Positions 48,145 through 59,342 of a DNA stretch of 64,000 nucleotides are shown in pieces (positions within the stretch are counted from its first letter, which is position 1; every line of letters begins with the position of its first letter). The notes beneath the pieces were generated by a model, which was not told the DNA's origin, made no database searches, and saw only the letters and a program-made list of their open reading frames with translations. A program made the position numbers and the translations under genes. Origin of the DNA: Sipunculus nudus (taxonomy: Eukaryota; Annelida; Sipuncula; Golfingiida; Sipunculidae); contig CM049309.1 of the NCBI GenBank assembly GCA_026874595.1, forward strand, positions 53,236,079 through 53,300,078. The letters run 5' to 3'.

Positions 48145-48779
48145 ATTCGGCTATGTCGAATGTCGAATGTGCCTGCGCACACAGAGCTCATGAAATAACC
48201 ACCCAGTATTCGAATAAAGCAATGCTTACTGCAGCACCATGCGTATCACAGAGCTTTATTAGGTGTATAAGCTGCTGCCATATGCCTTAACAAGAGGTGG
48301 AGTTTCAGAAGTGAAAAGGTATTTTTTATGCGTTGAAAATTCAATAACACTTATCAGTTCAGGTTTTACCTTGTTAAGTTTAATCGTGTGTATTGAGAAA
48401 TTAAGTTATCACATCATTTTGTGAATACTGCAGTGTAATGTCTTTTGTTCTTGTTAAAATTTGTTCTTATAAGTGCACTGTTTTTTTATTTTTTATTTTT
48501 TTTAGCAAAGAGGTGACCTCTCTTTATTGTGTGGCAAAAATTCATTGTAAATGAATTAAATGATATAATTGCGTTGATGTCAAATAAAAACAAGGAAATT
48601 TGACGTGATATGTTTTCATATATGTTGTCCAATTTTGTAATATTTTGGGTAATTTGTACGACCGCCCCGGGCGGCAAAAAGGCTAGGTACGCCGGTGCTC
48701 CTGCTTTGTTTCATTTCCTTATACAAAGCTTATCTATCATCAGTACCGGATTTGAAGTAGACCAAGCCTCCTGGAAATG

Positions 48780-49110
48780 TTTGGGTTCCAGGCGCGGATC
48801 CAGGATTTTTTGCATTTGGGGGGATGAGGGTTGGGGTTTGTGTGTACGGGACGGGGGGGGGGGTGTCAACGGGTGTTATTTTGTCGATTATTCCGAGCAA
48901 TTTACCTGTAATGGACCTTGACCCCTCCCCCTTCTAACTTCGCGGTTAGTGACCACAGATGTGGGCTGGTTTTAAAAAAACAAACGCCAATGCAATACAG
49001 TATGGGCCATTTAAAGGTTAATACAACTTACCCCGTTCTGCCTATGTTACTCAGAGCTGATTAATTTAAAAAAAAAACACAGCAACATCAACCAGTGTGT
49101 ATCAGCTGGT
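48780..49110 (+). mobile_element. GCGGATCCAGGATT repeat, partial copy
   Basis: GCGCGGATCCAGGATTTTTTGC, a G-rich tract, then later AGCAACATCA..CAGTGTGTATCAGCTGGT, the same two blocks in the same order as 3207-3345. Confidence 0.5.
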
Positions 49111-49189
49111 CTGCCAGCCCTTGTACTCAGACCTTCTATTTTGAGCAAGCAAACTTCAACCTTAAGTTAACTTACTGTTTTCCTTGAAA

Positions 49190-49430
49190 GAATTACTGCA
49201 AATAACTGTTCTTGCAACGTGAGCGGCCTCCTATATATCTGTTTACCATTATTTGTGCACAGTCTATATATGGCCTCTAGGAACAGCATGTATAGGACAG
49301 ACCTGTCAATGTTTAACTGGTTGCATATATCAAAATTATTGAACAGTTTTAAATGTTACTTCTTTGGATGCGTAGCACAAGTACTGCCACTTTACAACAG
49401 TGTTCTATTTCCCTCTGATCTGGGTTACCA
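49190..49430 (+). repeat. Direct repeat, copy 1 (partner 51410-51620)
   Basis: CTTGCAACGTGAGCGGCCTCC, TATATCTGTTTACCATTATTTGT, GGCCTCTAGGAACAGC..., GACAGACCTGTCAATGTTT, AAATGTTACTTCTTTGGATGCGTAGCACAAGTACTGCCAC correspond in order to blocks at 51431-51602. Reading frames differ between copies, so it looks non-coding. Confidence 0.6.
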
Positions 49431-49439
49431 CAGAAGAAA

Positions 49440-50230
49440 TATTGACGACATCAGTGACAAACACACGCCAATGCCCCTATCACATATTTAACAATTCCAT
49501 AACGGAGACACAGGAAATTACCGGTAGGTGTAAGAGATCTTCCTTCAAGTCGGAACTATTGTTCTTGTTCTCGTAAATAACAAGAAGAATGTTTTACCGA
49601 AACCTAACCAAACATAAAAAGCTAGCTTCTTTTCACCATAAAACAATGGGGAAAGTCGTTCAGGTGAATGCCTTGTTTCATTATGTATAAGCTTCTCCTT
49701 GATTATCGCAATTTTCTTTCTTCGGGTTATGTTCCAAAAAGACAAGATGGCAATTGTATTCATTTATTCATTTTTGTGCGAATCTAATTAAATAACTTTC
49801 CAAATATGGAAAAGAGCTCGGTTTCAGTTTTTTTGTATGACTATTTAATAATTTAGAGTAATAATACTGATCCTGAGCCAGAAAGGTGACCTGACGGCCA
49901 CTTTCTGGTCTGAAATTAACCAGTAAATTTGCACAAAAATAAAATCATTAAACAGTTTTATTTTATATTGTTTATAAAAGATATATTTGGGTATACATTT
50001 CATGCAATATTAAATGAAGAGAAATCTTTATGTAAGAAAAACAGAAATTATAGATAATTAAGCCGCATTTTTAAGAACTTTGGTTGCATAACTTTGTGTA
50101 AGTTGTGGTTGGGATCTAGGTCTGAGAGAAATGCCCTATATCAGTTTAATGTATACAAATGCTTTACTTAAACTTTTATTTACCAATCTGTCAATTTCAT
50201 GGACAGATTGACTCGTCACTTTTTAGCCAG
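49440..50230. other. No gene recognised
   Basis: AT-rich; no motifs found in the short minus-strand frame at 49545-49763. Confidence 0.4.
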
Positions 50231-50233
50231 TCA

Positions 50234-50690
50234 TTATTTGTTTAAATTGTGCATCCTGTTCCCTATAGAAGCTTCACAGGCCACAATGACATCAAATACA
50301 CTCTCCAATATGGGGACGTCATTAGTCTCATAGAATATCTTCTCGCTTCTAATACCGACACACAGTTTGGGACAGTCTTGAAACATTCCTGTTTCATTTT
50401 GATCACACCAACATTCCGTTCTGTGAACCATAACATTCTGCCTTTCTTTTCAGTGTTCTATCATTTTTTCAATAACGTTGTCCATTGTCCGATCCGCCTT
50501 AGCACGTTCCCATGTGTCATATACATCGGTGGCTTCGATCCCCGCGACGTTGAGGAACATATCGACCTTCCGTTTTTACAGTTTTGATTTCAATGCTAAT
50601 GGAGTCATAATTAATTTTCAATTGTCTGTGGAAATAATTCCAGTTCTCGGACAAGTTCCTGACACTACTATGTCTAGAAGAGCTTTTTAA
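50234..50690 (-). pseudogene. Gypsy-type gag relic, second family
   Basis: Read 50690 down to 50234 with at least two breaks: 'NLSENWNYFHRQLKINY', then (shift) 'KRKVDMFLNVAGIEATDVYDTW', 'TMDNVIEKMIEH' stop, 'RQNVMVHRTECWC', 'CVGIRSEKIFYETNDV' and 'DVIVACEA'. This order (GNLxxNWxxFxQ, KxVxxFLxxxGxEAxDVYxT, KPRKNVxxERxxF, I-V-C-GIRSxKxRExLL, A-x-D-x-CRAxE) is that of gag proteins of Gypsy elements related to K02A2.6-type polyproteins. It is a different family from the gag at 30560-31424. No pol follows on the minus strand. Confidence 0.7.
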
Positions 50691-50899
50691 GGGCTACTTT
50701 ATTCAGGAAAAAAAACTAGACCTGTCTTGCCTGAAAAGGTGTTCGACACAGAATAGCGAGGCATAATATTTTACATTTCACAAATTTTGCGCCCCCTCCC
50801 CCCCCAAAAAAAACCCAAAAGTTTGGGTAAAATGAGGCCACTTGTAATAAAAAAAAAAACCTCAATAGTTTCTAGTGTCAGGCGCAGACATAAATGTTA

Positions 50900-51160
50900 A
50901 AAGTTGTGATATTGTTTATTATAACAGAGATATCTCGCACAAATATATTTCATACTTTTCGAATCGCCACGACCCTTCCTGGCCATGGCCGCATAGAAAA
51001 TAACAGACTTTTAGCCTAGGCCAAGCATAAATGTTTGACCAAGTTTGAAGACTTCATGCATGCCTGAGGAAATCGTTGGACAGACAGATGGAAAAAGAAG
51101 CAGACACGACGATATATAAGCCCACAATCGCCAATCGTAAGCTGGTGACTACAATAAACG
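50900..51160 (+). repeat. Fragment of GGACAGACAG-ended repeat
   Basis: ATATCTCGCACAAATAT, AAGCATAAATGTTTGACCAAGTTTGAAGAC and GTTGGACAGACAGATGGAAAAA recall the ends of the repeats at 25225-26890 (GGACAGACAGATGGACGG). Class unknown. Confidence 0.4.
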
Positions 51161-51409
51161 GGGAAAACGTCAAGAGAGCCAAGCTTTCTTATATCGGGTT
51201 TCTCCCAGCCCAGTGAAGGACATTGGCGGTTAAACCATCACAGGACTGGAGCTGATAAGCTGTATGATAAGCACAGATGGTCTCCAAGGAAGGAAGCAGT
51301 GGCGTACCAGTATGTTTGAAACAGGTTTGGCTGTTGCAATGTACACACCAGGTTCATACCTTGTATCACAGAGTTTCATATCATAAATTTATGAAACTGA
51401 AAGAGGAAC

Positions 51410-51620
51410 CAGAATCACATGTTTCTGCAACATGAGCGGCCTACCATATATGAAGTATATATGTTTACAATTATCTGTCCGTCTATCTCTATTTGGCCTT
51501 TGAGAGCGGCAGACCTGTCGAGTTTTCGCCATTTGCAAATATCAATAAAACTGAACTTAAGTAAATGTAACTTATTCGGATACGTAGCACACGTACCGCC
51601 ACACACGAATAAAATCTAAA
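51410..51620 (+). repeat. Direct repeat, copy 2 (partner 49190-49430)
   Basis: CTGCAACATGAGCGGCCTACC, ATATGTTTACAATTATCTGTC, GCAGACCTGTCGAG, AAATGTAACTTATTCGGATACGTAGCACACGTACCGCCAC match copy 1 in order, about 2.2 kb apart. Confidence 0.6.
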
Positions 51621-52464
51621 CATATGCGAGCGAACGTCAAAGTTCACTTGTTATATGCACTATAAAATGCCTGTCGATATCAAATATCTATAAAATTGAA
51701 CTTTTTTAGCTCAGCTGACTGTAAGTCATCTGTGCTATAGCGATCGCTCTTTGTCCGGCCGTCTGTCTGGTTACAGGGCACAAATCGTAACCGTTAGACT
51801 GAGTAACTTATAACTTGACAACTTTAGAGGTCCTGGAAAGTTACCGATGGAAACCTGAAATTAGGTCACTGTGCCCTATATTCGTCAAGTTATGCAACCT
51901 GTATGGGCACCGCAGAATAATTTTGAAAAAGTAACAAAGGCACCGGTACCTTGGTAATTAATGCACTGATTGCCAAGAATCTTGATTAAAAGGCCTGTGT
52001 ATCTTGAAAATTAGGACCCCGCTTGAATAAGCGGGTGCCCTATAGTAATCACCATGTCCGTCCGTCAATCTGTTTAAGCTTCTGTCCGTCGTGCTGTCTG
52101 TCTTTCATTTCGTCCGTCTGTCCAAAATTTCATTTTCGGATGGTAACTCCACTTGGATTGACATATTGAATTCAAACTTAAATTTTATATGGCCTACCAC
52201 TAAAGCAAGAAACCTATTGATTTTGGAGATATGTGCTTAAAGGTCAAGGTCACATGACCCACATCTTTAAAACGTTTGTGGGTGCATTTTAAGCCAAACA
52301 ATGATCCCACACCTTCCACCTTGTACATATAGCTCATCAACCAATAGGAGGTCTTTATCGATTTTGGGATCACCAGGTCAAAGTTCAAGTTCACAGGAGC
52401 CATCTGTCCTCAAATTTGTTTCCGGATGAATCCTCAAGTTCCGGATGAATAGTTATATGGATTT

Positions 52465-53379
52465 TGTTACGGGGTGACATAAAAGCGGACCGAACTGTCT
52501 CGCTAGTGAAGCTTGCTTTGCTAGCGAAGCGGGTGGTACGCCGGACTTGTGCGCCACCGACATGGGTTCGAATCCAGGACGTGCCCCCTACTTTATGTTA
52601 TGGAACCTAATATAAACAGATCACGTATGCGTGATGAACACAAATAAAAAATATCAGATTCTGTAACACTAGGCAGCGTGAAATGTCTAGGGGAATGAAT
52701 AGAGAGAAGTCAGTGTTTTTTTGTTATCAAATAACTATAATTTATTCTTAAAACAACCCTAACATTACAATACACTAAATCAATACAATTATACAGTAAA
52801 ACATCGGTATAACAACAAATCAATACAATCACACAGAAAAATAAACAATGTCCACAGTACCTGCATACCAACACCGTCACAACGATAAGTTCATTAAATT
52901 TATACTCTCGGAGAATGACAGTCCAGTGTAAAGCTCTTGTAACAATCCAGATAGTAAACTGAAGTCCAAATGCACAAAATCCAGGAGAAACTTTGAAGAA
53001 AATCTCTAATTGCCGCACACGTCGGATAAGGTCCCAGAAACTGACACACGCTTCTGCGTCCGCTGGAAATCTTCTCTGTTCTCTGCTCCCGGCTCTAAAA
53101 CACAGCCCCTTTATATACTCTTCATCCCAAGCCGAGAATTTTCCACTTCTCGAACAGTCTATAAGATCTTACACAACACAGTAAACACGCGTTACAGGAA
53201 TCATCTAGAAGAACATCGCTGTGTGTCTCTACACACCATGGTGTACACGTGACTAACGACCAGGCGAGAAAGCCCCTAGCTAGCATGACAACGAGTTTAA
53301 CCAGTACGGATTAAACATAAAGTGCAACAAATAACACGAGTTACGCCCGTGTCACACAATTAAAGGAGCACCTGTAACA
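52465..53379 (-). mobile_element. Solo LTR (copy C) with a tRNA-like insert
   Basis: Outer ends TGTTAC (52465) and GTAACA (53379) are flanked by ATTT on both sides (52461-52464, 53380-53383), and the host repeat resumes cleanly after it. The LTR body is 52596-53379. A minus-strand TATA box TATATAAAGGGGCTG lies at ~53102-53117. Between the outer TGTTAC and the body is an extra ~131 bases (52465-52595) absent from copies A and B. This extra segment is bounded by ACATAAAAG and CTTTATGT and contains a TAGCGAAGCGGG A box and a GGTTCGAATCC B box. Confidence 0.8.
52515..52585 (+). other. tRNA-like Pol III promoter module inside LTR C
   Basis: TAGCGAAGCGGG (52522-52533) fits the A-box consensus TRGCNNAGYNGG exactly, and GGTTCGAATCC (52565-52575) fits the B box exactly, 31 bases apart. 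The acceptor and T arms do not pair, so it is not an intact tRNA gene. It could be a captured primer tRNA copy or a short SINE. Confidence 0.5.
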
Positions 53380-53550
53380 ATTTTAAACTTGATTTATTAG
53401 TGGCCCACAACCAATATAAGAAGCCTTTTGATTTCGGGATAATGAGGTCACAGTGAAAGTCAAAGGACCCACATCTTTAAAAAGTTCGTTGTAAATGTTT
53501 CATCCAAAATATTTAACTTTTGGATTACAATAGGGGAAGAACCATATTCA

Positions 53551-53964
53551 TTTTAGCATCAGACCTTGCCATATAACTCACACAGGAGTATTGTTCATGG
53601 TCTTGCAGGGTCTTCTTCCCTGATAAATATATTGATTGCACGCTTTATCACATTTTTATGCACTATGTATACTGTTGAAAATAATATTGTACGGTTCTTA
53701 GCTAAAAGAGCTAAGTATACATCTGTCGGTGTACTTGGAAACAATCTACGATATCTTGAAAGTGATATGGATAAATATAGAATGTGGGGTGCCACTGGTA
53801 ATCTTAATACCCTAAAGAGTCACTATCAAAAGACACCAAGGTCTGTTAACATAGAATTAATATCGGAATTAACTGATTGTAAAGACGGATTAAGTACGTC
53901 ACAACTGTTAACCATGTTAAGATACTGCTTTGGGTCAGTTCCATCTGTCTCTGCATGTAATTAG
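53551..53964 (+). pseudogene. LINE ORF2 C-terminal fragment
   Basis: An open frame of about 137 codons with 'LPYNSHRSIVHGLAGSSSL', 'LIARFITFLCTMYTVENNIV' and 'RFLAKRAKYTSVGVLGNNL', ending in '*' at 53962-53964. This pattern (L-x-x-R-S-I-V/I-H-x-L, then R-F-x-x-F, then N-x-I-V-R) marks the tail region after the RT domain in molluscan non-LTR retrotransposons. The RT domain itself is missing upstream, where repeat sequence begins, so it is a 5'-truncated insertion. No poly(A) or simple tail is obvious right after the stop. Confidence 0.6.
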
Positions 53965-55130
53965 GTCCTTTATTATATTATCACATAACCCACACTGAAA
54001 GTGTATGGGACTTTTGTGGTGCCCTGCCTGACCAGTCAGTAATTTAGTCAATGCATGGATTGCCATGATTCTTGTCTTGAATATTGATCATGGGAAGTTT
54101 CATCAGTTCCTGAAGACTGCCACTTGTATTTTTTTTAATATTCATATTTTTCTTTTTTTTTCTAATCAGATTACGTCTGTCTGTTTTCAGGGAACATAAC
54201 TGACGGATGGACCTTGAAACTTCTGGCTTAATATCTTAGGATGTCCTTGAAAGTTCCTATTGGAAACCTGGTATTTGGCACAAAATGTTATTATTGGATC
54301 GAACTTCACATGGCTGGTTACAGGTTACTGTAACTTCATTTGAATAAAAAACTTGTTTTTTTTTATCTAATAAATTTATCTAGTATCAAAGCCAAACCCA
54401 ACATGTCACTCAGCTGAGCGGCATAACCCATGGGCCACTTGTTAAATTTAACTGTATTTTCAGCCTTTGGCAGTGCCTTGGGGCTGTCCTGCGACCCCCG
54501 TGCGAACTAAGATTTTCTATCCTATGCATGCAAACTTCAGTCTTCAGTTAACAAAACAAATTAAGAAGACAAGTGGAAAATGGTTCTGCAGAATTCGACA
54601 TACAGCATGCCATAAGTATTGATGTTATGATCTGGAGCTAAATATTTATTAGGGAACCTAGAAGGGTGGATACAATGACTTCAGGAATGCTCATAACATG
54701 CTTCTTTGCCCACAGTCCCCAGAAAAATGTTTACAGTAACCTTTTTTATGGGTTTTAAGAAGATTGTACAAGGAACTCCTAAAATGCTAAGTTAAATGTA
54801 TCTTCGTCCACCTTCTCCGATTTGTGCCTATCTAACTTATAGGGCTCACCAATCATGTGCGTTCACATAGCTTGCAGAATACAGGTGTCACCCCCCCCCC
54901 CCCCGAATGAATGGACTTCTAGCTTTTTTTATAATTATCAGTTGAGATGGTTGTAGTTAGCACATACACAAAATAATAACCAAGGGTTGAATAAGAACAA
55001 TATATATAATGAAATAAAAGAACTTACAATATTCAGCGATGATGATACAAACAGTATGGTAATCGTTCTATTAATCCATAGAAACTATATCAAATAAATC
55101 CAAAAACATAGAGTCCTGACGACACTTGCA
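53965..55130. other. No gene recognised; repeat piece at 54170-54440
   Basis: 54170-54440 has TCTGTCTGTTTTCAGGGAACATAACTG, GGAAACCTGGTATTTGGC and ACTCAGCTGAGCGGCATAACCCATGGGCCACTTG, a reversed-end relative of the TAGCTCAGCTGA family. A C14 run is at 54891-54904. Nothing else is supported. Confidence 0.45.
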
Positions 55131-55229
55131 TTAAATCATATCTTTTATTTAGCTACACAGCTGGAATCGACAACTCTCTTTTATGATCAGTGTGGAATAA
55201 CTTACTCCTGATCACATAGAAAATCTGGG

Positions 55230-55390
55230 ATGCGGGTCTGTGTACACAAAACAATTTAGACAGCGTAAACATAGTCCTAGGAACACTTGTTGTGTGTAGA
55301 TAGTTTAGCTACAGCGGTAATATCAACGTTCATAAGTGAGAAACTTCTCACCACCTGCTATATCACCGATGAAGTTTCTTTTCTCAACAA
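55230..55390 (+). repeat. Repeat shared with 34920-35150
   Basis: GATGCGGGTCTGTGTACAC, ACAATTTAGACAGCG, TAGCTACAGCGGTAATATCAACGTTCATAAG, GAGAAACTTCTC and TATATCACCGATGAAG correspond to the reverse complement of 34920-35150. Confidence 0.65.
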
Positions 55391-55889
55391 CGATAACATA
55401 ACCAGTGTTGTGCCAATGCCAAACAAGAATGCAGTTCTTCCATATTTACTACAGCGATACGGGTAGTGTGTGATCAGTGTCCGTTCGGCTCCCCCTGCCA
55501 TCACTGACGTACCGTAATCTCATACAGGGTGATACCAGTATCCACGTATGAAAATGACCACTGTTCACGTCTATGTTCAATACAGCGAGAAAATCAGCAA
55601 ATGTCCTCAGTCCATTGGTCTGACCTCAGGGTTTCCATGGCTAATGACCATCAACCACTCACATATACGGCGTAAACCTCGCTGGCGTCCTCAGATATTT
55701 GACTCTTGACACACACTGGGAAAACCTCCCACTTGACAAAGTACTCACGGGCTTGCCCCACTGTGGCGATGAGATTCTAATCTCATAACTTGATAACCTC
55801 CTACAACAAACTGATTGTCTCCCACTACCTCATAGTCCCCGAATCATCCCTGAAATCGGCGCAGTTTTACCAATGCCCAAACATCCTGC

Positions 55890-56590
55890 CAAAGCCACCT
55901 GCCGCCTCTATTGAGCTGCCACTTGCTGTCTGCACTCATTCGTCACCTGCCACTTCCATTCTGATTGAGCCACTCCCTACTGCCTCCATTTAGCTCTCAC
56001 CTGCCGCTTCCACTAAGCTGCCACCTGCTGCCTCCACTCAACCGCCACCTGCGCTTCCTTTTAGCTGCCACATGCAGCTTCCACTCAACCGCCTGCTGCC
56101 AGTTCCATCGAGCCACTCCCAACTGCCTCCACTCATCGCAACCTGACGCTTCCACTAAGCCACTACCTGCTGCCTCCACTCAGTCCCCAGCTGCCGCTTC
56201 AACTGAGCTGCAATATGCCGCTTTCATTCAACAGCCACCTGCTGCTTCCACTCAGCCGACACCTGAAACTTCCTTTGAGCTGCTACCTGCTGCCTCCACT
56301 CAGCCGCAACCTGCGGTTTCCACTGAGCTGTTGCGTGCTGCCTCCGCTCAGCCGCCACCTGCCGCTTCCACAGAGCCACTCCCTGCTTCCTCTACTCAGC
56401 CGCCACCTGCCGCTTCCATTGCGCTTTTGCGGCTGCCTCCATTCAGCCCCAACTCTACCGCTTCATTGAGAAGCTACATGCTGCCTCATTAGATCCACCA
56501 TCTGCAGCCTCTACTGAGCTGCCACCTGTTACTCCCAAAGAGCCGCCACCACCCTTCTACTCAAAGTGGGCTTCTTTCAGTAGGGCACTG
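55890..56590 (+). repeat. 48-bp minisatellite encoding (P)PAAST repeats, locus 2
   Basis: Around a dozen paired 24-base units (CCACCTGCCGCTTCCATTGAGCTG / CTGCTGCCTCCACTCAGCCG type). One frame gives 'PPAASTEPLPASSTQPP'-like repeats, but frames shift between units, so a single long protein is not maintained. The tail CCGCCACCACCCTTCTACTCAAA matches the tail of locus 1 (35573-35600), about 20 kb away. Confidence 0.8.
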
Positions 56591-56599
56591 TGGGGTAGC

Positions 56600-57150
56600 C
56601 GGGGCGACTTGTCTTTACTGTCAAACTTTATTTTTTAAGGAAACACCTTCTGTTTACACTTTAAATGCGCATGGTAACAGATAAACACCCAAGTCTATGT
56701 AATTCTTCTTGAAACAATTCATACCCGACGTATTTGCATTTACATTACCCTCTTCACTACATTAATAGCTACGCCATCTATGTTTGCAGAAGCCCCGCTG
56801 CATTGTGGGCCGTAGATTTAAAAGCCCACAAACCCTATCCACCAGAGTCGTACTTTGAAAGTTGAGATTCCGATTTTGCGCAGTGTGTGATGCCACCTGT
56901 TACCTCAAAAGAGCAGCCACCTGATGCCTCAACAGAGCCGCCATCTGTCGGCCGCACTCAACACAAGAGGGCTAGGGAAATAGCAGGGGAAATAGGTTAA
57001 AAAGAGTAGAGGAGATTGACGGGAAATTAAGGTGTAATCATAGACCATTGCAGTGAAAGATGGGATACTGAAGACAAAATACACGAAAAACAAGTGCAAC
57101 TTCTCTCGAGCAAGCGACTGTCAAAGAGGATGGAATTCAAATGAATCACT
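56600..57150. other. No gene recognised
   Basis: Transition from the minisatellite to the duplicated segment. A further short PPAAST-like unit occurs at 56890-56960 (GCCACCTGTTACCTC.. GCCGCCATCTGTCGG). Confidence 0.4.
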
Positions 57151-57159
57151 CATCTTTCT

Positions 57160-59069
57160 GTTGTGTTGACAAGGCAAAACGTATTCTGTTTATAATGACA
57201 GGGAATGCTCGGCTTGTAAACTTCATTTTATGAGAAAATTAGTGAGGGATCTTGAAAATGCGAGGCTTATAGCACATGTGGTCCCTTTGCTGCTTGGTTA
57301 ATTGGTTAATGAGGCATTGGCTGAAGAGTTTACTCCATTCCACGTCTCAGTCGAAAGTCACACAAATGTGGTGATTATTCAAATTCCCTTGTATGGATTC
57401 CCTTTGATTAATTCAGAAAGAAACATAACTGAATAGATGTACGGTCTCGGGACATACCAGTAACGGCCTACGATGACGATCTTTAACAACAAACATTTGA
57501 CGATTCATAGAGATTACCTCGTAGATTACATGGATAAACAGATATGGACACTTGAAATGACGCCATCTTTTTTGTTGCTCTTTCTATATTTATTTAATAC
57601 ATAAAAATCAAATTATCATAAAGCGCCACATTACCTCCTTTAATAAAAGCTAATGTGTAGAAGCATACAGAAATAAATTTGAAAGAAACAAAGGGTAAAA
57701 TCAGGTGGAAAGGTTTGTTTGAAAAGAGTATAGGATCCGATTCTAACACGTGCATGAACCTTAAATCTCCGAAACAGAGGGCCATATTAGGACCTTGTCC
57801 AAGGAGGGCTGATCGGACACTCTTCCCACAATAACAAAGCTGGCCCGGATTTGTTGCGGTTAACCCCTGAAAGAAAGACATCGCGGCCAGCTGTGTAACC
57901 ACACCGCGCCGGTTAGTCTCCAGGACTGATGACTGTTGCAACGGGACTTGAGAGAATTAATGAAACGGGCCAAATTAGACGAATTAAAAAGATGTGGCGG
58001 GATCAGCTATATCAGATTTACAATATACCCAGTATCAAATAGTTTTAAATTGTATAGTATTCTGAACAATTTATTTGCAAGTCGCCTGATTTTTTTTTTA
58101 CCAGGAGCACTTGGGGAGCTCAGAAGAATTTCCTTCAGTCAGCTGAGCTAAAAACCTTACTCTAGTAAATAACACATGTTCTCTCTCTTTTGAGAAAATG
58201 TTCACAAGTCATTGCTTACACACGTTCCTGTGGCACATACCTTGTAAGGTGGGTGATTACGAGACACAGGTCAGTGGTTCTAATGGCCTTCGTACCCCCG
58301 GCTTACTGGACCGTGTCCGAACGCGTGAATGCAATAATGCCTCTTTGTATGAATGCTAACACCAGGTCTGTGAGCAAAACGGCGGTCGACTGAATTACAA
58401 TCAGGTGAGTAACATATAATAAGAGTAAAGTTTATGACATAGTATCTTATAGTTATTTCCGTGATCCCTTGAAAATTTTTTTCTGTAAACGCACATGGAT
58501 GTTTAGAATCCGGTTTCAACAGGAGATTTTATAGATAGGATATTAGCACATTTTTCAGATTTCGCAAAATCAATAGTGCATATTGTTGGCAATTCAGTAT
58601 TCAGACAGGTCAACGGGTCAGTTAAATAATTCATGTACAGTGTTATAATAAAGGCATAATAAAGCATAGGTATTGTTGAGTGGATCGAATGAGGGATCCA
58701 GGCACACTTCCTTATAAATGTCAATTTGTACAGAGGACGGTGCACCAGTGTATCAATTGTCACATGGGCAATTAGTTGCCTGTATAGGTCTATATAAGCA
58801 TGCATGTGGTGTAAACTATACGTATAAATGTATACCTCCAGCATTTCTGGAAATCAGCTCCTGTAAGAACATTTGGAAAGAGCATCAGCTTGTGAGTTTT
58901 TTTTTATTTTAACAATACAAACCCTCACAGTCGATTGCTTAATGGAAATAAATGCCAATTTTCATCCAAATCTGCATAAAATTTCTACTGTCCCATGCGA
59001 CGGTTATGCGCATATTCCCTGTTTTTATGACTTGGTTATCCTTGACCGAAGATTATCATATACATGCGC

Positions 59070-59104
<35 letters not shown>

Positions 59105-59310
59105 TTTAATATCTCATTATCTCATTTAGCCACCCTCGATCTATTAACAAAGTTTTTGCATATAGGTTCTACGGTGTGGTGACGCCCCAGACTCAGATTG
59201 TCACTCAGGGACCGCTGACGTAACTACCGCAATGGTAGGAAAGAACTCGGCAGTGTAATAGATCAACAGCGTTATCCCTCATGGTGAGGCACTGAGGGGT
59301 CAGCTTGTTC
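57160..59310. repeat. Duplicated segment, copy 2 (partner 17340-20080)
   Basis: Carries in the same order the blocks listed for copy 1: CTTTCTGTTGTGTTGACAAGGCAA at 57148, GGATCCGATTCTAACAC at 57732, the 'CAGCTGTGTAACCACACCG' and 'GTTAGTCTCCAGGACTGATGAC' blocks at 57888-57930, GGTGGGTGATTACGAGACACAGG at 58249, GTGAATGCAATAATG at 58326, AGAATCCGGTTTC at 58505, AACGGGTCAGTTAAATAATTCATGTACAG at 58613 and ACGGTGTGGTGACGCCCC at 59170. Homologous frames are not maintained. Confidence 0.75.
59067..59104. repeat. (GA)n microsatellite
   Basis: A GAGAGA run with one AAAGAG interruption. Confidence 0.9.
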
Positions 59311-59342
59311 CAACATCGGGTTGTTATGAACTTTAGCAATAG

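Larger units (their letters stand above)
51708..53560 (+). repeat. TAGCTCAGCTGA interspersed repeat, split by LTR C
   Basis: Starts TTTTTTAGCTCAGCTGACTGTAAG, then TATAGCGATCGCTCTTTGTCC, GGCACAAATCGTAACCGTTAGAC and GGAAACCTGAAATTAGGTCACTGTG. This is the same order as the minus-strand right end of the ERE array at 14465. From ~52020 a second module follows with GTCCGTC words, AAAGGTCAAGGTCACATGACCCACATCTTTAAAACGTTTG and related text, and this is itself repeated at 53395-53500. The LTR at 52465-53379 cuts the second module. Confidence 0.65.

Noticed and set aside
53566-53964. Independent host gene from the 132-residue frame
   Set aside because: The pattern is that of a LINE protein tail, and the sequence immediately upstream is unrelated repeat, so it is better read as a truncated LINE.
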